Positions 8,745 through 18,894 are shown, counted from the first letter of the stretch. The stretch is DNA of 64,000 bases from Enterovibrio coralii (GCF_001559595.1 NZ_LNTY01000034.1:772074-836073), one strand, 5' to 3'. Program-made: numbers and translations. Notes: generated from the sequence alone by a model not told the origin.

Positions 8745-11057
8745 TTAGCGTGCGGCTGGTCGGTTACGACTGCCAGATGGACGTTTTTTGCCTCCGCCCA
8801 TTGGTTTGCTTCCACCCATCGGCTTATTGCCGCCGTTGGAAGTTTTTGGCTTACCGCCCTTGTTCATTGCTGGTTTGCCTTTGCCATTGGTGTTCGCAGA
8901 CCCATTTCCAGACGGCTTGCCGTTTTTGCTGCGTTGTTGCGGCTTACGGATATCCGGTTGGTTAGGGTGCTTGGTAGCAAAGCGTTTTGCACCGTGACGG
9001 CTTGAACCACGACGCTGTGCTTGTGTCATCATTTCTTCTTCGCTGCCTTCGCGCGGTACCAAACAACCAGGACGATCGCCAATCAGGTGGCGTTTACCCA
9101 TGTCAGTCAACGCTTCACGCAGTAACGGCCAGTTTGCTGGATCGTGGTAGCGAAGGAATGCTTTGTGCAGACGACGCTGACGTTCACCTTTCGCAACAAA
9201 CAGGTCTTCACGCTTCTTGTATTTAACGCGCTTAAGCGGGTTCGTTTCAGCGTGATACATCGCGGTCGCGTTACACATTGGCGATGGGTAGAAGTTCTGT
9301 ACCTGATCACAACGGAAGTCGTTTTCTTTCAACCACAGAGCCAGATTCATCATGTCTTCATCGGTACAACCTGGGTGTGCTGCGATGAAGTAAGGGATCA
9401 GGTACTGCTTCTTACCGGCTTCTTTCGAGTATTTCTCAAACAGCTCTTTAAAGCGGTGGTACGTGCCCATACCCGGCTTCATCATCAGATCCAGCGTACC
9501 TTTTTCGGTATGCTCTGGTGCGATCTTCAAATAGCCACCTACGTGGTGAGTCACCAACTCTTTGACGTATTCTGGTGATTCGATCGCCAGATCGTAACGC
9601 ACGCCAGATGCGATAACGACTTTCTTCACACCTTGCATACCGCGAACTTCACGATACAAATCAATCGTATGTTCGTGGTTGGTGTTCAGCTTTTCACAGA
9701 TTTTCGGGAACACACAAGAAGGGCGACGACAGTTCTTTTCTGCACGCGGATCTGAACAGCCCAGACGGTACATGTTTGCCGTTGGACCGCCCAAGTCTGA
9801 AATAACGCCCGTAAAGCCCGGCACTTTCTCTTTGATTTCTTTAATTTCGCTCAGGATAGATTCCTGAGAACGGTTCTGGATGATACGACCTTCATGCTCT
9901 GTGATAGAACAGAAAGAACAACCACCAAAACAACCACGCATGATGTTGACCGAGGTCTTGATCATTTCATACGCAGGAATTTTTGCATCGCCGTAACGAG
10001 GGTGCGGTACACGTGCAAATGGGAGACCAAACACGTAGTCCATCTCTTCTGTTGTGAGTGGAATAGGCGGTGTGTTGACCCATAGTTCACGCTCGCCGTG
10101 TTTTTGAATCAACGCACGTGCCGAATACGGGTTGGTTTCCAAGTGCATGACGCGGCTAGCGTGCGCATAAAGAATGCGGTCGTTTACCAACTTTTCGAAA
10201 GAAGGGATACGCACATAGCTGTTTTCTGCGTCATGGCGAGACGGGTGAACCATCACAGGTTTTGCCGCTTTCTCTTCTTTGCTGGTTGCACATGCAGATT
10301 CTGTCGCGTAAGGGTTCGGCATTGCCATGGCTTTGCCTGGTTTATCAATACGCGAACTGTCGATCTCTGTCATTTCTTCCGGTGCACTTTTCAGCATGAC
10401 AGCTGTGCCCGGAATACGCGTCATGGTGCTAACACTTTCACCACGAGAAAGGCGATGAGCAACGTCAATCAGCGCACGCTCAGCGTTACCAAACAACAAA
10501 ATGTCAGCTTTGGCATCGCAAAGCACTGAACGACGTACTTTGTCTGACCAGTAATCGTAATGCGCGAGACGACGAAGGCTAGCTTCAATGCCGCCCAGTA
10601 CAATCGGCGTTTCTTTGTATGCTTCACGACAACGTTGGGAGTACAACAACACGGCGCGATCTGGGCGTTTGCCGCCTTCGTTGCCAGGTGTGTATGCGTC
10701 ATCGTGACGTGGTTTTCTGTCAGCGGTGTAGCGGTTGATCATGGAGTCCATGTTACCCGCGGTCACGCCGAAAAAGAGGTTAGGTTGGCCGAGTGCCATA
10801 AATGCACTTTTATCTTGCCAATCTGGCTGAGCGATAATACCGACGCGGAAACCTTGCGCTTCCAGTACACGACCGATGACCGCCATACCAAAGCTTGGGT
10901 GATCGACATATGCGTCGCCAGTGACAATGATGATGTCACAGCTATCCCAACCGAGTTGGTCCATCTCTTCTCTGCTGGTCGGCAGGAACGGAGCGGTACC
11001 GTAGCACTCAGCCCAGTATGGTTGGTATTCGTTTATTGGAGTAACAGAATTGCGCAT
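8745..11057 (-). CDS. ygiQ: YgiQ-family radical SAM protein
   Basis: 770 residues. Order: N-terminal B12-binding-like segment typical of UPF0313 ([17 protein letters not shown]), radical SAM core with the CxxxCxxC cluster motif ([15 protein letters not shown], about residues 372-379), then the YgiQ C-terminal domain ([13 protein letters not shown]). The last 70-odd residues are a basic low-complexity tail rich in Gly, Asn, Lys and Pro, with repeats of KPMGG, ending NRPAAR. Start ATG 11057 has AGAGG upstream. The reaction of this family is not established. The Lys/Gly-rich tail may bind nucleic acid (inference). Confidence 0.93.
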   Translation of the reverse strand: MRNSVTPINEYQPYWAECYGTAPFLPTSREEMDQLGWDSCDIIIVTGDAYVDHPSFGMAVIGRVLEAQGFRVGIIAQPDWQDKSAFMALGQPNLFFGVTAGNMDSMINRYTADRKPRHDDAYTPGNEGGKRPDRAVLLYSQRCREAYKETPIVLGGIEASLRRLAHYDYWSDKVRRSVLCDAKADILLFGNAERALIDVAHRLSRGESVSTMTRIPGTAVMLKSAPEEMTEIDSSRIDKPGKAMAMPNPYATESACATSKEEKAAKPVMVHPSRHDAENSYVRIPSFEKLVNDRILYAHASRVMHLETNPYSARALIQKHGERELWVNTPPIPLTTEEMDYVFGLPFARVPHPRYGDAKIPAYEMIKTSVNIMRGCFGGCSFCSITEHEGRIIQNRSQESILSEIKEIKEKVPGFTGVISDLGGPTANMYRLGCSDPRAEKNCRRPSCVFPKICEKLNTNHEHTIDLYREVRGMQGVKKVVIASGVRYDLAIESPEYVKELVTHHVGGYLKIAPEHTEKGTLDLMMKPGMGTYHRFKELFEKYSKEAGKKQYLIPYFIAAHPGCTDEDMMNLALWLKENDFRCDQVQNFYPSPMCNATAMYHAETNPLKRVKYKKREDLFVAKGERQRRLHKAFLRYHDPANWPLLREALTDMGKRHLIGDRPGCLVPREGSEEEMMTQAQRRGSSRHGAKRFATKHPNQPDIRKPQQRSKNGKPSGNGSANTNGKGKPAMNKGGKPKTSNGGNKPMGGSKPMGGGKKRPSGSRNRPAAR

Positions 11058-11156
11058 TTTTTAACCTCTTTCTCGCAAGGCGGCAATTATAGCGGCTTGA
11101 GCAAGCGAGAGCCAGAAGGATTAAACCCGCAATTTTACAAGGTTTTTAACAGAGAG

Positions 11157-11181
11157 GTGCCGCATTTCATTGAAATGCGGC
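11157..11181. other. strong hairpin between DUF2860 gene and ygiQ
   Basis: GCCGCATTTCA and TGAAATGCGGC form an almost loopless perfect stem. The T tract lies on the + side, although both flanking genes are on the minus strand, so it is not a classic terminator for either; it may still stop or process the upstream transcript. Confidence 0.5.
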
Positions 11182-11189
11182 ATTTTTAC

Positions 11190-12176
11190 TTAGAATCGGT
11201 AGGTTACACCCAAAGAAAGTAGGTATTGGCTTTCGTTATAAAAATCGATATTCGAGTCGATATGGCTGTAACCAGCGAGTGAAACAAGCGATAGTGGATG
11301 GATCTCGAATAAATGTGCGTATTCATACGCCAAGAAAGCACTGTATTCTCTGTCTGTACGTTCAATGCCAAACGCCGGGTTAACCGCATCGTAGCCGCGG
11401 TAGTTGAAGCTACCTGTTAATACGATTTTGTTTCTACCCAAGAAACTGAAGTAAGTGAGCTCACCGCCGTACGTTTGGTGGGACATTGCATCACCATCCG
11501 CATCGTGCTTGAGGTACACAAACGCTGGTGTCACACCCAATCCCGCACCTAAAAACTGACGATAGCTGAGTTTGGTGTAGAAGCTGTCACCTTCACGATC
11601 GAGAGTTTCTTGCTGCTGGCTCGTCAAACCGAGGCTTGAGCCACTTTGCTCGTTGTCGAATTCCGTTTGTGCGTAAGCCATGTCCAGCGCAAACGGAGAG
11701 CCACTAATACGGCTGAACTGCAATCGGTAAGCATTACCTGTCTTTTCGGTTTCAGTTCGCGGAGAACCAGTAAGGAAAGGGTCTGCCCACACATCCTCTG
11801 CTAAGAGTGTTGGTAAGTATGACAGGGATACTTGGGTACCTGACGCCAATTCTTGTTTGTAGCCGACTTCCAACGCGACGATACCGATCGCAATATCTTC
11901 ACGCGATGTACCTGCGAAGATTTGCTTATCGAGGTTTTGGCCAAAGGTGAATTTCAAGCTGCCCAGTGGCCCGAAAATCGCATCGGTCTCGCGATTTCCC
12001 TCACTGTTCAGGGTTCCAGACTTGGTTTCGCTGGCATTGGTGGACAAGTTGGAATCTGTCGAGGCGACACCTCCCAGCACAGAAATTTCACCGGATAAAC
12101 CACCTCTCTCAGCGAGGCCAGCAGAAGCGCAAAAGGGAAGGAGGGCCAAGCATGTGATAATGCCATTCTTATTCAT
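11190..12176 (-). CDS. DUF2860-like outer-membrane beta-barrel protein
   Basis: 328 residues with a signal peptide (MNKNGIITCLALLPFCASAG, cleavage before LAERGG) and a C-terminal Phe (GVTYRF), the outer-membrane barrel signature. The mature part alternates polar and aromatic residues in strand-sized blocks (YKQELASGTQVSLSYLP; SFYTKLSYRQFLGAG). The N-terminal GLSGEISVLGG resembles the DUF2860 proteins common in Vibrio; that naming is from memory and moderate. Function unknown; a porin or structural barrel is likely. Its own 5' region (12177-12298) separates it from the next gene. Confidence 0.7.
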   Translation of the reverse strand: MNKNGIITCLALLPFCASAGLAERGGLSGEISVLGGVASTDSNLSTNASETKSGTLNSEGNRETDAIFGPLGSLKFTFGQNLDKQIFAGTSREDIAIGIVALEVGYKQELASGTQVSLSYLPTLLAEDVWADPFLTGSPRTETEKTGNAYRLQFSRISGSPFALDMAYAQTEFDNEQSGSSLGLTSQQQETLDREGDSFYTKLSYRQFLGAGLGVTPAFVYLKHDADGDAMSHQTYGGELTYFSFLGRNKIVLTGSFNYRGYDAVNPAFGIERTDREYSAFLAYEYAHLFEIHPLSLVSLAGYSHIDSNIDFYNESQYLLSLGVTYRF

Positions 12177-12298
12177 TATGTTTCCATCCGTAGAATGTTC
12201 GCCATAAAGCGATGTTTTATCTAATTAATAACCCTATCCTAACAAGTAACTTTTAAAATCAACAGATATGAAATCGGTATCTTGCATACAATTGACAT

Positions 12299-12835
12299 TC
12301 AGCAATTTTCAATCGATGAAATGAGGTTGACGAGATACTCAATCTTCACGTTTGAGAGCTGGCGATAGTCAAAATAAGGACAAACCAGAATAGGTTTTGT
12401 CGGGTGTCTGGCGAATTCCTGATTCATCCAAACGCATTGTTCGGCAATGCCAGAGTGCATTGCATGTGTTCTTCCTGCAATGATATGAATTGTGCCTTGT
12501 TTATCGGTTTGGTCGATAGCTATGTTGCTGAAATGAATGGCAAAGTCCGAATGGGTTTGCAGTAATGCTTCGTCACGAAATGCCTGCCAACTGGTGTAAC
12601 CCGAAGGGAACCATCTAGAGGTTGAATCAAGTGCGAACAAAAGCTTGGCGTATACATTAAACACTTTACGCCAACCATTACCGCCCAAATCTCCCAATGC
12701 CTTAATATCCCCATTCTTCAATGGCGTCACAGAGCCGAAGTCAGGCTCGACCCCTGTGAGCTCGGCAAGGGGAGCGGGTTTCTCTACATACACATTGAAC
12801 GTGGCATTCGGGTTGCCGATTGAAAACGTGTTCAC
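12299..12835 (-). CDS. uncharacterised 178-residue cytosolic protein
   Basis: GTG start at 12835 with AGGA 6 bases upstream, only 8 bases after the stop of the LysR gene, so the two are probably cotranscribed and coupled. No signal peptide or membrane segment. Features: an N-terminal NPNATFNVYVEKPAP, a middle LGGNGWRKVFNVYAKLLFAL, and a C-terminal half with RTHAMHSGIAEQCVWMNQEFARHP and PYFDYRQLSNVKIEYLV. I do not recognise the family with confidence. Its coupling to the LysR regulator suggests a related role. Confidence 0.75.
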   Translation of the reverse strand: MNTFSIGNPNATFNVYVEKPAPLAELTGVEPDFGSVTPLKNGDIKALGDLGGNGWRKVFNVYAKLLFALDSTSRWFPSGYTSWQAFRDEALLQTHSDFAIHFSNIAIDQTDKQGTIHIIAGRTHAMHSGIAEQCVWMNQEFARHPTKPILVCPYFDYRQLSNVKIEYLVNLISSIENC

Positions 12836-12843
12836 TAAATGTC

Positions 12844-13713
12844 CTATTTGTTGCGTTGCACAAAATCGATAAAGGCTCGGTCGGCGAGAGAGAGATAGCC
12901 TTGCTTACGCCATGCCATAGCAATATCTAACGTTACAGGTTCTTCAAAGGGTATGGCTACCAATCCGGGTTCATGTTCGGTAACCAACTCCAAAAGAGCG
13001 GTAATGGCGAAACCGTGTCTGACAATGTTCAAAATCATCGCAAGTAAGTTGGTTTCAAAGGATAGGTGTGGTTCGATGTTGTGTTCTGCGCAGATCCGAT
13101 CGATAAACTCGCGGTGGAAGTACCCTTTTTTAAACATCACCAATTCTTCGTCGAAAAACGCACGAAAGCTGATGGACTTGTTCTCTGCCAAGGGGTGGTC
13201 TTGAGACGTCACAGCGACCATCTGTGACGTGATAAGGTGCCGCGTTTCAAGTGCTGATGGCACATCCCGATTGTGGATAACGCCGATGTCGAGTTCGCCA
13301 TCTAACAACATTTGCCGAATAGATTGGGTACCCGCTTCCACCACGATGAGTTTTAGATCAGGGTATTGAGATTTAAAACCCATCAATATGGAGGGAAAGA
13401 AGTAGGAACCGAGCATGCCAGGAACGCCGACGCGTACTTCACCTTTTTGCAATCCTCGTAACTCTGCCATGGCCATGTTGGCATCCTCGACCTGCTGGAG
13501 AATGCGCTGCGCATGCACTTGCAGGACTTCGCCTTCGTGGGTGAGGTGAACTTGTTTTTCATTGCGGTCAAAAAGGGGTAAGCCCACGCTACTTTCAAGC
13601 TTTTTAATGGCAACACTCAGAGCGGGTTGTGCGATGTGAAGGAGCTTGGCGGCCTTTGTGAAATTGCGCTGTTCAGCAACAGCCAAAAAATAGCGAAGTT
13701 GACGTAAATCCAT
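12844..13713 (-). CDS. LysR-family regulator, YnfL-like
   Basis: 289 residues from ATG 13713 (AAGGA 9 bases upstream; upstream TTG and ATG codons are worse placed). N-terminal winged helix MDLRQLRYFLAVAEQ, NFTKAAKLLHIAQPALS, followed by the usual linker helix and a periplasmic-binding-like effector domain (VGVPGMLGSYFFPS; HGFAITALLELV). It is divergent from an MFS transporter gene of YnfM type, the same arrangement as ynfL/ynfM in E. coli, so it probably controls that gene and itself. The inducer is unknown. Confidence 0.85.
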   Translation of the reverse strand: MDLRQLRYFLAVAEQRNFTKAAKLLHIAQPALSVAIKKLESSVGLPLFDRNEKQVHLTHEGEVLQVHAQRILQQVEDANMAMAELRGLQKGEVRVGVPGMLGSYFFPSILMGFKSQYPDLKLIVVEAGTQSIRQMLLDGELDIGVIHNRDVPSALETRHLITSQMVAVTSQDHPLAENKSISFRAFFDEELVMFKKGYFHREFIDRICAEHNIEPHLSFETNLLAMILNIVRHGFAITALLELVTEHEPGLVAIPFEEPVTLDIAMAWRKQGYLSLADRAFIDFVQRNK

Positions 13714-13754
13714 GAGAAGCATTCCTTTCAACTAGATCAAAAAGATCTCGAAGC

Positions 13755-13780
13755 GATAAAATTAATATACTTCTTTTATC
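13755..13780. promoter_or_regulatory. candidate LysR operator
   Basis: Perfect inverted repeat GATAAAA (13755-13761) / TTTTATC (13774-13780) with a 12-base spacer, centred between the divergent LysR and MFS genes. The size and position fit a LysR-type site; binding is inferred. Confidence 0.55.
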
Positions 13781-13834
13781 AAAGAACGGCTGTTACTTTT
13801 TAATTATTCCCCGATCTTATTGAGCAGTAAGAGA

Positions 13835-15043
13835 ATGATTGAATTAAGTACACCAGAATATCGACGAGCCGCATTTGCCTTAGCGTTTGGCTCGTTTTTG
13901 GTGTTTTGCAATCTCTATCTGTTCCAGCCCATGCTGCCCATCTTTGCCGAGAGCTACAGTGTGTCAGCAACCAAAGTGAATTGGTTGTTGGCTGCGTCTA
14001 CCTTGGGCTTGTCCGTGAGTATGCTGCCTTGGGCATTATTGTCGGAACGCTTTGGTCGCCGTCCAGTGATTACTGTTAGTCTGATCATGATGCCCCTTGT
14101 TGGCTTTCTCTCCCTGTTTTTGTCCTCCTTTTGGGGATTAGTTGCCCTTCGTGGGCTGATGGGGATTGCACTTGCAGGGTTTGTGGCTGTTGCTGTGGCA
14201 TACATGGCTGATGAATTCAGCCCAACCGCGCTGGTCGTTGCTGTTGGTGGTTACATCAGCGCGAACTCCTTGGGCGGCATAGTCGGGCGCTTGTCTGGCG
14301 GTTTCATGTCGGAATTTATCGGATGGCATGGTGCTGTCATAGCAATGGCTATTTTTACCACAATCGGCGGCGCATTCGTCTACATGCTTTTACCAAAACA
14401 ACAGCACTTCAAACCCACCAAGACGTCTTTGTTCAACCAAACTAAATCGATTGTGACGCACCTTCGAACACCTGTTCTATGGGTGGCGATGGTGATTGGC
14501 GGCCTTAACTTTGCCCTGTTTGTAAACATCTATTCCGTAACGACGTTTAGATTGCTCGAAGCACCGTTCTATCTGCCTGTAAGCATCGCGTCTGCTATTT
14601 TCATTTGTTATTTAGCAGGCACATTTTCATCGCGCTTGAGTGGTCGTTGGGCGAATCGCTATTCACCGATATCTGGCATGTATCTCGGTACCAGCATCAC
14701 TTTACTCGGTGTACTGGTGTCAGCAATTGAATCTGAAATGACGGTCGTTTTGGGGCTTTTGATTGTCAGCGGAGGGGCATTCTTTACCCATTCTCTGGCC
14801 TACGGCTGGGTAAGCCGAAAAGCCAAACAAGCGAAAGCGGCGGCAACTGCACTTTACCTTGTTCACTATTACATCGGTGGCAGTCTTGGTGGGTTCTACT
14901 TAATCGGCTGTTGGGAACACGGTGGTTGGACAGCGGTAACCATGGGAGCGGTAACGCTCGGTATTTTGACCTTTTTTCTTATTCATTTGCTCAACGTCAA
15001 AAACAAAGTTGATATTGCCGCTGAGCAAAACATTCGTATCTAG
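13835..15043 (+). CDS. MFS transporter, YnfM-like
   Basis: 402 residues from ATG 13835; ribosome site weak (AAGAG very close), a TTG at 13820 is an alternative. Twelve hydrophobic segments, the MFS loop 2-3 motif (LLSERFGRRPVIT) and YnfM-like features (NLYLFQPMLPIFAE; GYISANSLGGIVGRLSGGFMSE). E. coli YnfM-type carriers are drug/arabinose-efflux-like exporters; the substrate here is unknown. Divergent from the LysR gene. Its last 4 bases overlap the 3' end of the opposing diguanylate cyclase gene. Confidence 0.88.
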   Translation: MIELSTPEYRRAAFALAFGSFLVFCNLYLFQPMLPIFAESYSVSATKVNWLLAASTLGLSVSMLPWALLSERFGRRPVITVSLIMMPLVGFLSLFLSSFWGLVALRGLMGIALAGFVAVAVAYMADEFSPTALVVAVGGYISANSLGGIVGRLSGGFMSEFIGWHGAVIAMAIFTTIGGAFVYMLLPKQQHFKPTKTSLFNQTKSIVTHLRTPVLWVAMVIGGLNFALFVNIYSVTTFRLLEAPFYLPVSIASAIFICYLAGTFSSRLSGRWANRYSPISGMYLGTSITLLGVLVSAIESEMTVVLGLLIVSGGAFFTHSLAYGWVSRKAKQAKAAATALYLVHYYIGGSLGGFYLIGCWEHGGWTAVTMGAVTLGILTFFLIHLLNVKNKVDIAAEQNIRI

Positions 15044-16212
15044 TTAGCAAACTCAAGCCACGGACGTTTGCTGTTTTCGTCCACACATTTGTCGCACTCT
15101 TCATAATCACGGCTGCAATCGCGGCCGTTATTTTTTGCGTGATAAAGGGCCAAGTCCGCTTTTTCGAGCAGTGATGAGAAGTTATCGTCTTTCGACAAAC
15201 TGGTACTGATGCCAATGGATGTGGTTACCTCAATCGGCTTCGCGAGTCCTTCTAATCTCACTTCAAGTTCCCGCACATTTTCCATAATACGTTCAGCAAC
15301 CATTCGCGCTTGTTCCGCGCTGCATTTAGGTAAGAACAAAATAAATTCTTCGCCGCCATAGCGACCAAAAATATCGGATTTTCGGAGGGCGGATTGGACG
15401 GCGGTGGTGAACGCCTTTAACACCATGTCTCCCGCAAAGTGACCGTATCTGTCATTTACGCGTTTAAATCGGTCCAAATCCATTAGCAGGACAGAATAAG
15501 GGCGCGACTTCGTTCGGGTGTTTTCAAAATCACGTTTAGCCAGTGTGAGGAGCATTCGACGGTTATAGACACCCGTGAGAGGGTCTAAGGTCGCATGTCG
15601 ATACAAACGCATCATCATATGAAGCTTTGAGGTTTGCGCCCAAATAACAATGATGCCAATGACAGTTTGAATCCAGTACAGCGCAAATGTATCCAATGTC
15701 AGCAATGCGCCGCTTTGAATATCGACATAAACCTGAGTCAGCGCGGTGGCAATCATGAGATTCACCGACTCACGAATCGTCAGCGGAAATATGGTCAGCA
15801 TGACGATTTGAACAAAGGGCAAGAGGGTATAGCAATATGTGATGTTATGAATGGAATGCGGGTAGCCCAATACATGGTTAGCGGCCAAATAAAATACGTT
15901 CATGCAAAGAACAATCGCCGCGAGGGCAATTCGGCATGCTCTGAGCGAGTTGTGACTCCGCAGGCCTCTGACTATCGCCATCAGGCTAGCGATCAGTGCC
16001 AAACGCAGTAGGAAAAGGGTGTCGCTAGGCGCGTCAACAAAAAGGAGATCAACAGGTGTCCAAGCCAACAACAGCAGAGACCAGGTGTAGCAGAGCGCAA
16101 TAATGCGGGATCGTAAATACGTCGCTCGAGTCGCACTGAAGCTTGCGGCATGTCGTTTAGCACTCCAAAGCTCTTTGGCTGAAACAATGAAGCGTCGAAC
16201 GGAAAACTCCAT
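15040..16212 (-). CDS. membrane diguanylate cyclase (GGDEF)
   Basis: 390 residues. Residues about 30-205 hold five or six membrane segments with no recognised ligand domain; the C-terminal GGDEF domain starts near DPLTGVYNRRML. The active-site loop is RYGGEEF, an active variant, with an RxxD (RKSD) inhibitory site five residues before it, so it should make cyclic di-GMP and be feedback-inhibited. Metal-binding DLDRFKRVNDRYGH is intact. A Cys/Asp-rich tail follows (DYEECDKCVDENSK). Monocistronic. Confidence 0.92.
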   Translation of the reverse strand: MEFSVRRFIVSAKELWSAKRHAASFSATRATYLRSRIIALCYTWSLLLLAWTPVDLLFVDAPSDTLFLLRLALIASLMAIVRGLRSHNSLRACRIALAAIVLCMNVFYLAANHVLGYPHSIHNITYCYTLLPFVQIVMLTIFPLTIRESVNLMIATALTQVYVDIQSGALLTLDTFALYWIQTVIGIIVIWAQTSKLHMMMRLYRHATLDPLTGVYNRRMLLTLAKRDFENTRTKSRPYSVLLMDLDRFKRVNDRYGHFAGDMVLKAFTTAVQSALRKSDIFGRYGGEEFILFLPKCSAEQARMVAERIMENVRELEVRLEGLAKPIEVTTSIGISTSLSKDDNFSSLLEKADLALYHAKNNGRDCSRDYEECDKCVDENSKRPWLEFAN

Positions 16213-16525
16213 GTAATCCCTTATTCCGGTGTGATTGGATGTCAGTAAATGGTTAGGCTTCGAATATATTTTCTGTGATTTTTTGGAGGCATATCGCCAA
16301 GATATAAAAACAGTTACATATAAATTGCTTTGAGCGCAAAAGTAACATTTAAATCTGTGAGGCTATCAGCGTTGTTGCACGTAAATTGCACAAATTTACT
16401 TTCAGGATCTCTTTAAGTCAGTTTTGTTACAGGAAAAGCATCGAAACGTCTTCGATATCTCTATGAACCATGCATCTTTAATGAGTTTCGGTATAATTGC
16501 GTGACACAAATTTTTGGGTAGCAAT
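16213..16525. promoter_or_regulatory. divergent promoter region
   Basis: 313 bases without a gene between the cyclase and the membrane protein at 16526. It is AT-rich and holds a consensus -10 TATAAT at 16492-16497 reading right, but no clear -35. No other structure was found. Confidence 0.4.
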
Positions 16526-17197
16526 ATGATTGATGTGTTTAGCTCGGTGGTGTTATCGGGCGTATTAGGTGCGCAGTTGGTTCTCACCTTGGTGTTGTTG
16601 AAAGGTGATATTTGCCCGGGACAACGCGGCCGCTTACATAAAGTGTTTTGGTTTCTGGTAGCAGGGTGGGGTGTGATCACACCAATTTACCCCTTTGCGG
16701 CATTGCCTTTTATCTCTCTGGGTATCTTTTCGCTTCGTTCTAAAACGGGTAAGACGAAACTGTCAGGACCTATCCCTGTATTGCACCTTTCGAATGCATT
16801 TGGCGTTTTGGCGCTGGTTGTCGCAATGGCGCAATCGGGTCTTGCACTGTCATTGCTGATGGTGTTGCAAGTTGTATTGGTTGGTGCTGCAACTGCGCAT
16901 GTGTTGCTTATTCGCGCGCGTTCTCGTTTGCAGGCATTTCATCGCATTTTACCCGTGGCGGGTTTGGTTTCTGCCATGTTGATGGCGGCTGTGCTTGCGG
17001 TATTTGGTTCAGCAAATGTTACTGGAGCGGTGATTCAATACATCGTGGGTTGTATGGGGCTTGTCTTGGTAGGTACCTTGATTTGGGCATCACATCTGTT
17101 CAGACAAGCTGCCCCAAGCCTTTTGCAAGTTATGGCGGCATTTGCTTGTATCTTTGGCGCTTCATCTGTGGCAATTGCTTCTATGACGGCGATTTGA
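16526..17197 (+). CDS. uncharacterised integral membrane protein
   Basis: 223 residues from ATG 16526. Seven or so hydrophobic helices spread over the whole length (VVLSGVLGAQLVLTLVLL; VLPVAG-type helices; VMAAFACIFGASSVAIASM at the end), short loops, no catalytic motif or signal peptide. A perfect -10 lies about 30 bases upstream and a terminator directly after, so it is a single-gene unit. I do not recognise the family. Confidence 0.75.
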   Translation: MIDVFSSVVLSGVLGAQLVLTLVLLKGDICPGQRGRLHKVFWFLVAGWGVITPIYPFAALPFISLGIFSLRSKTGKTKLSGPIPVLHLSNAFGVLALVVAMAQSGLALSLLMVLQVVLVGAATAHVLLIRARSRLQAFHRILPVAGLVSAMLMAAVLAVFGSANVTGAVIQYIVGCMGLVLVGTLIWASHLFRQAAPSLLQVMAAFACIFGASSVAIASMTAI

Positions 17198-17222
17198 CAG
17201 CGATTGTCAAAAGGATGAAACA

Positions 17223-17246
17223 GGGCACATAAAGTGCCCTTTTTTG
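17223..17246 (+). terminator. terminator after membrane protein
   Basis: GGGCAC, ATAAA, GTGCCC, then TTTTTT. Confidence 0.85.
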
Positions 17247-17317
17247 TGTCTGGGTCACAGTCGTTCTTGGTAAGAAGTCTAAACTGGTTTTAGGTCTGAC
17301 AGATAGGAGTGATGTGT

Positions 17318-17512
17318 ATGGAAATCCACAATCTTGAGCACCTAGATAACGCCATTGTTTATGGCATCGTCAATGAAAGATTGCGCCTTGAGTGCGCGAG
17401 CCTTGACGAATTCTTACTGCAATTTGGCTTGGATCACCAAACATTCCAACACAAGCTGGATGAAATGGGCTGCTACTACGACCCTCTGGTGAATCAGCTC
17501 AGACAAAAGTGA
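17318..17512 (+). CDS. DUF4250 small protein
   Basis: 64 residues from ATG 17318, chosen because AGGAG lies 8 bases upstream; earlier in-frame starts crowd that site. The sequence MEIHNLEHLDNAIVYGIVNE, then CASLDEFLLQFGLDHQTFQHKLDEMGCYYD, has the leucine-patterned helix and terminal GYxY-like signature of DUF4250 proteins, small helical proteins of unknown function. Single gene. Confidence 0.75.
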   Translation: MEIHNLEHLDNAIVYGIVNERLRLECASLDEFLLQFGLDHQTFQHKLDEMGCYYDPLVNQLRQK

Positions 17513-17562
17513 TTTAACCCAACGCTATATCTATGCAAAGCCCAAAAGCTGGGCGTGGCAAC

Positions 17563-17814
17563 TCATGCATAAAAGAGCACACGTCGCTCTAAGGTATGTT
17601 TGCCGAGAAAGCTCACTTTGCCACATTTGACGCACTTTCCTTTCACTTCATGGCGGTGCGTCAAGTACCTTTCATAGCAAGCCCTGCGCTGTCTATAAAA
17701 CCCCTCTGTTTCATGACAATGCTTACATTTTGTGTTCGAAAATATAATCACAACAGCTATCCTGCACGAGGAACACACCTTCCTTGGTGTGCTCATGAAT
17801 AAAAGTTGTGGCAT
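17563..17814 (-). CDS. small Cys-rich protein, unknown
   Basis: Open frame of 83 residues (or 77 from the ATG at 17796; neither start has a strong ribosome site). It holds three CxxC pairs: CSSC, CKHC, CVKC, plus another Cys and several His, suggesting two small zinc-ribbon-like elements, with a basic middle (YRQRRACYERYLTHRHEVKGK). No match to a known family from memory. The regular Cys spacing is unlikely by chance, but expression is not shown. Confidence 0.45.
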   Translation of the reverse strand: MPQLLFMSTPRKVCSSCRIAVVIIFSNTKCKHCHETEGFYRQRRACYERYLTHRHEVKGKCVKCGKVSFLGKHTLERRVLFYA

Positions 17815-17983
17815 TTTAATGACTTGTTCAAATAATGCTCAAATCAATATTTGTGATCTTGATCGCCTTGGCTTTCTGCAAACAGTGAATTGCCAAGATA
17901 AGTTCTTCGTCAGCATCACTAAATAGACATGACATTATTGTGGTTTATGAAAATGCTCTCGGTATTTTCATCTTTATAACGTG

Positions 17984-18894
17984 CTATACCTTTTTTATTC
18001 CTTCCAAATGCGCATGAGATTGGGCGCGAGCGGTTGCAAAAAATGCCTGCAAATAAGGGCGTTTTGATTCTTGTGCGCGCACCGCCGCGTAAAGTCTTCT
18101 CCAAAGCCCTTCACCAAGAGGGCGGTCAACAACCAAACCTTGTCGAGAGAACTCACTAATTGCCCAGTTTGGTAGAGCCGCGACGCCCAAGCCTGCCGTG
18201 ACCATCTGAATGAGCATCAGGGTATTGTCTGCGGTTTTTATGTTGGCGGGCTCAATATCTGCGGGTTGAAGGAAATGTTTGATGATGTCCATTCTCTGTT
18301 TTTGAACTGGTAGGTGAGCAAGGTCTCTCCCGCTAAATCTTCCGGCGATATGACCTTTTTACTTGCGAGAGGATGCGTGTCAGCCAGTACCAGACGCATT
18401 TCAAAATCGAACAGTGCTTCATAGTGCACTTCACTTCTCGGCAAGATGTCAGAGGTGATCACCAAGTCCAGTTCACCGCCTGCCAGCGCAGGAAGAGGTT
18501 CAAAACCGAAACCGGAAGAGAAGTCCAACGTGACGAGTGGCCAACTCAATTTATATTCCTTCAATGCGGGCATCAGCCATTGAAAGCATGAGTGGCACTC
18601 TATGGCCATGTGAAGCCTTCCTTGCGCATCTTCTTTCAATGCAGAGAGTTCCGCTTCCGTTTTGGCTAGGCGTGGCAACACATCGTCGGCCAACGACAAC
18701 AAGACATTGCCTTCAGCAGTAAATCGGACGGGTCGCGTTTTACGAAGAAACAACGGAGAGCCGATTCTTTGCTCTAAGTCTTTGAGCTGATGGGATAACG
18801 CTGATTGCGTTAAGCACAGTTGGGTTGCTGTTGCTGTTAAAGACCCTGTGTCCCTTAGTACCGCCAATGTGCGTAGGTGCTTCACCTCAATCAT
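17984..18894 (-). pseudogene. metR: methionine regulator MetR, one-base deletion
   Basis: LysR-type activator of metE and other methionine genes, responding to homocysteine. From ATG 18894 the first frame gives the helix-turn-helix (EVKHLRTLAVL, TQSALSHQLKDLEQRIG) and much of the effector domain (MAIECHSCFQWLMPALKEY; TSDILPRSEVHY). Near 18310 one base is missing (TACCAG for TAC-CCA-G); the second frame continues with DIIKHFLQPADIEP and GLGVAALPNWAISEF to TAG 17984. Repaired length 303 residues, in line with MetR. It is divergent from metE as in enterobacteria. Probably intact in the organism. Confidence 0.9.
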
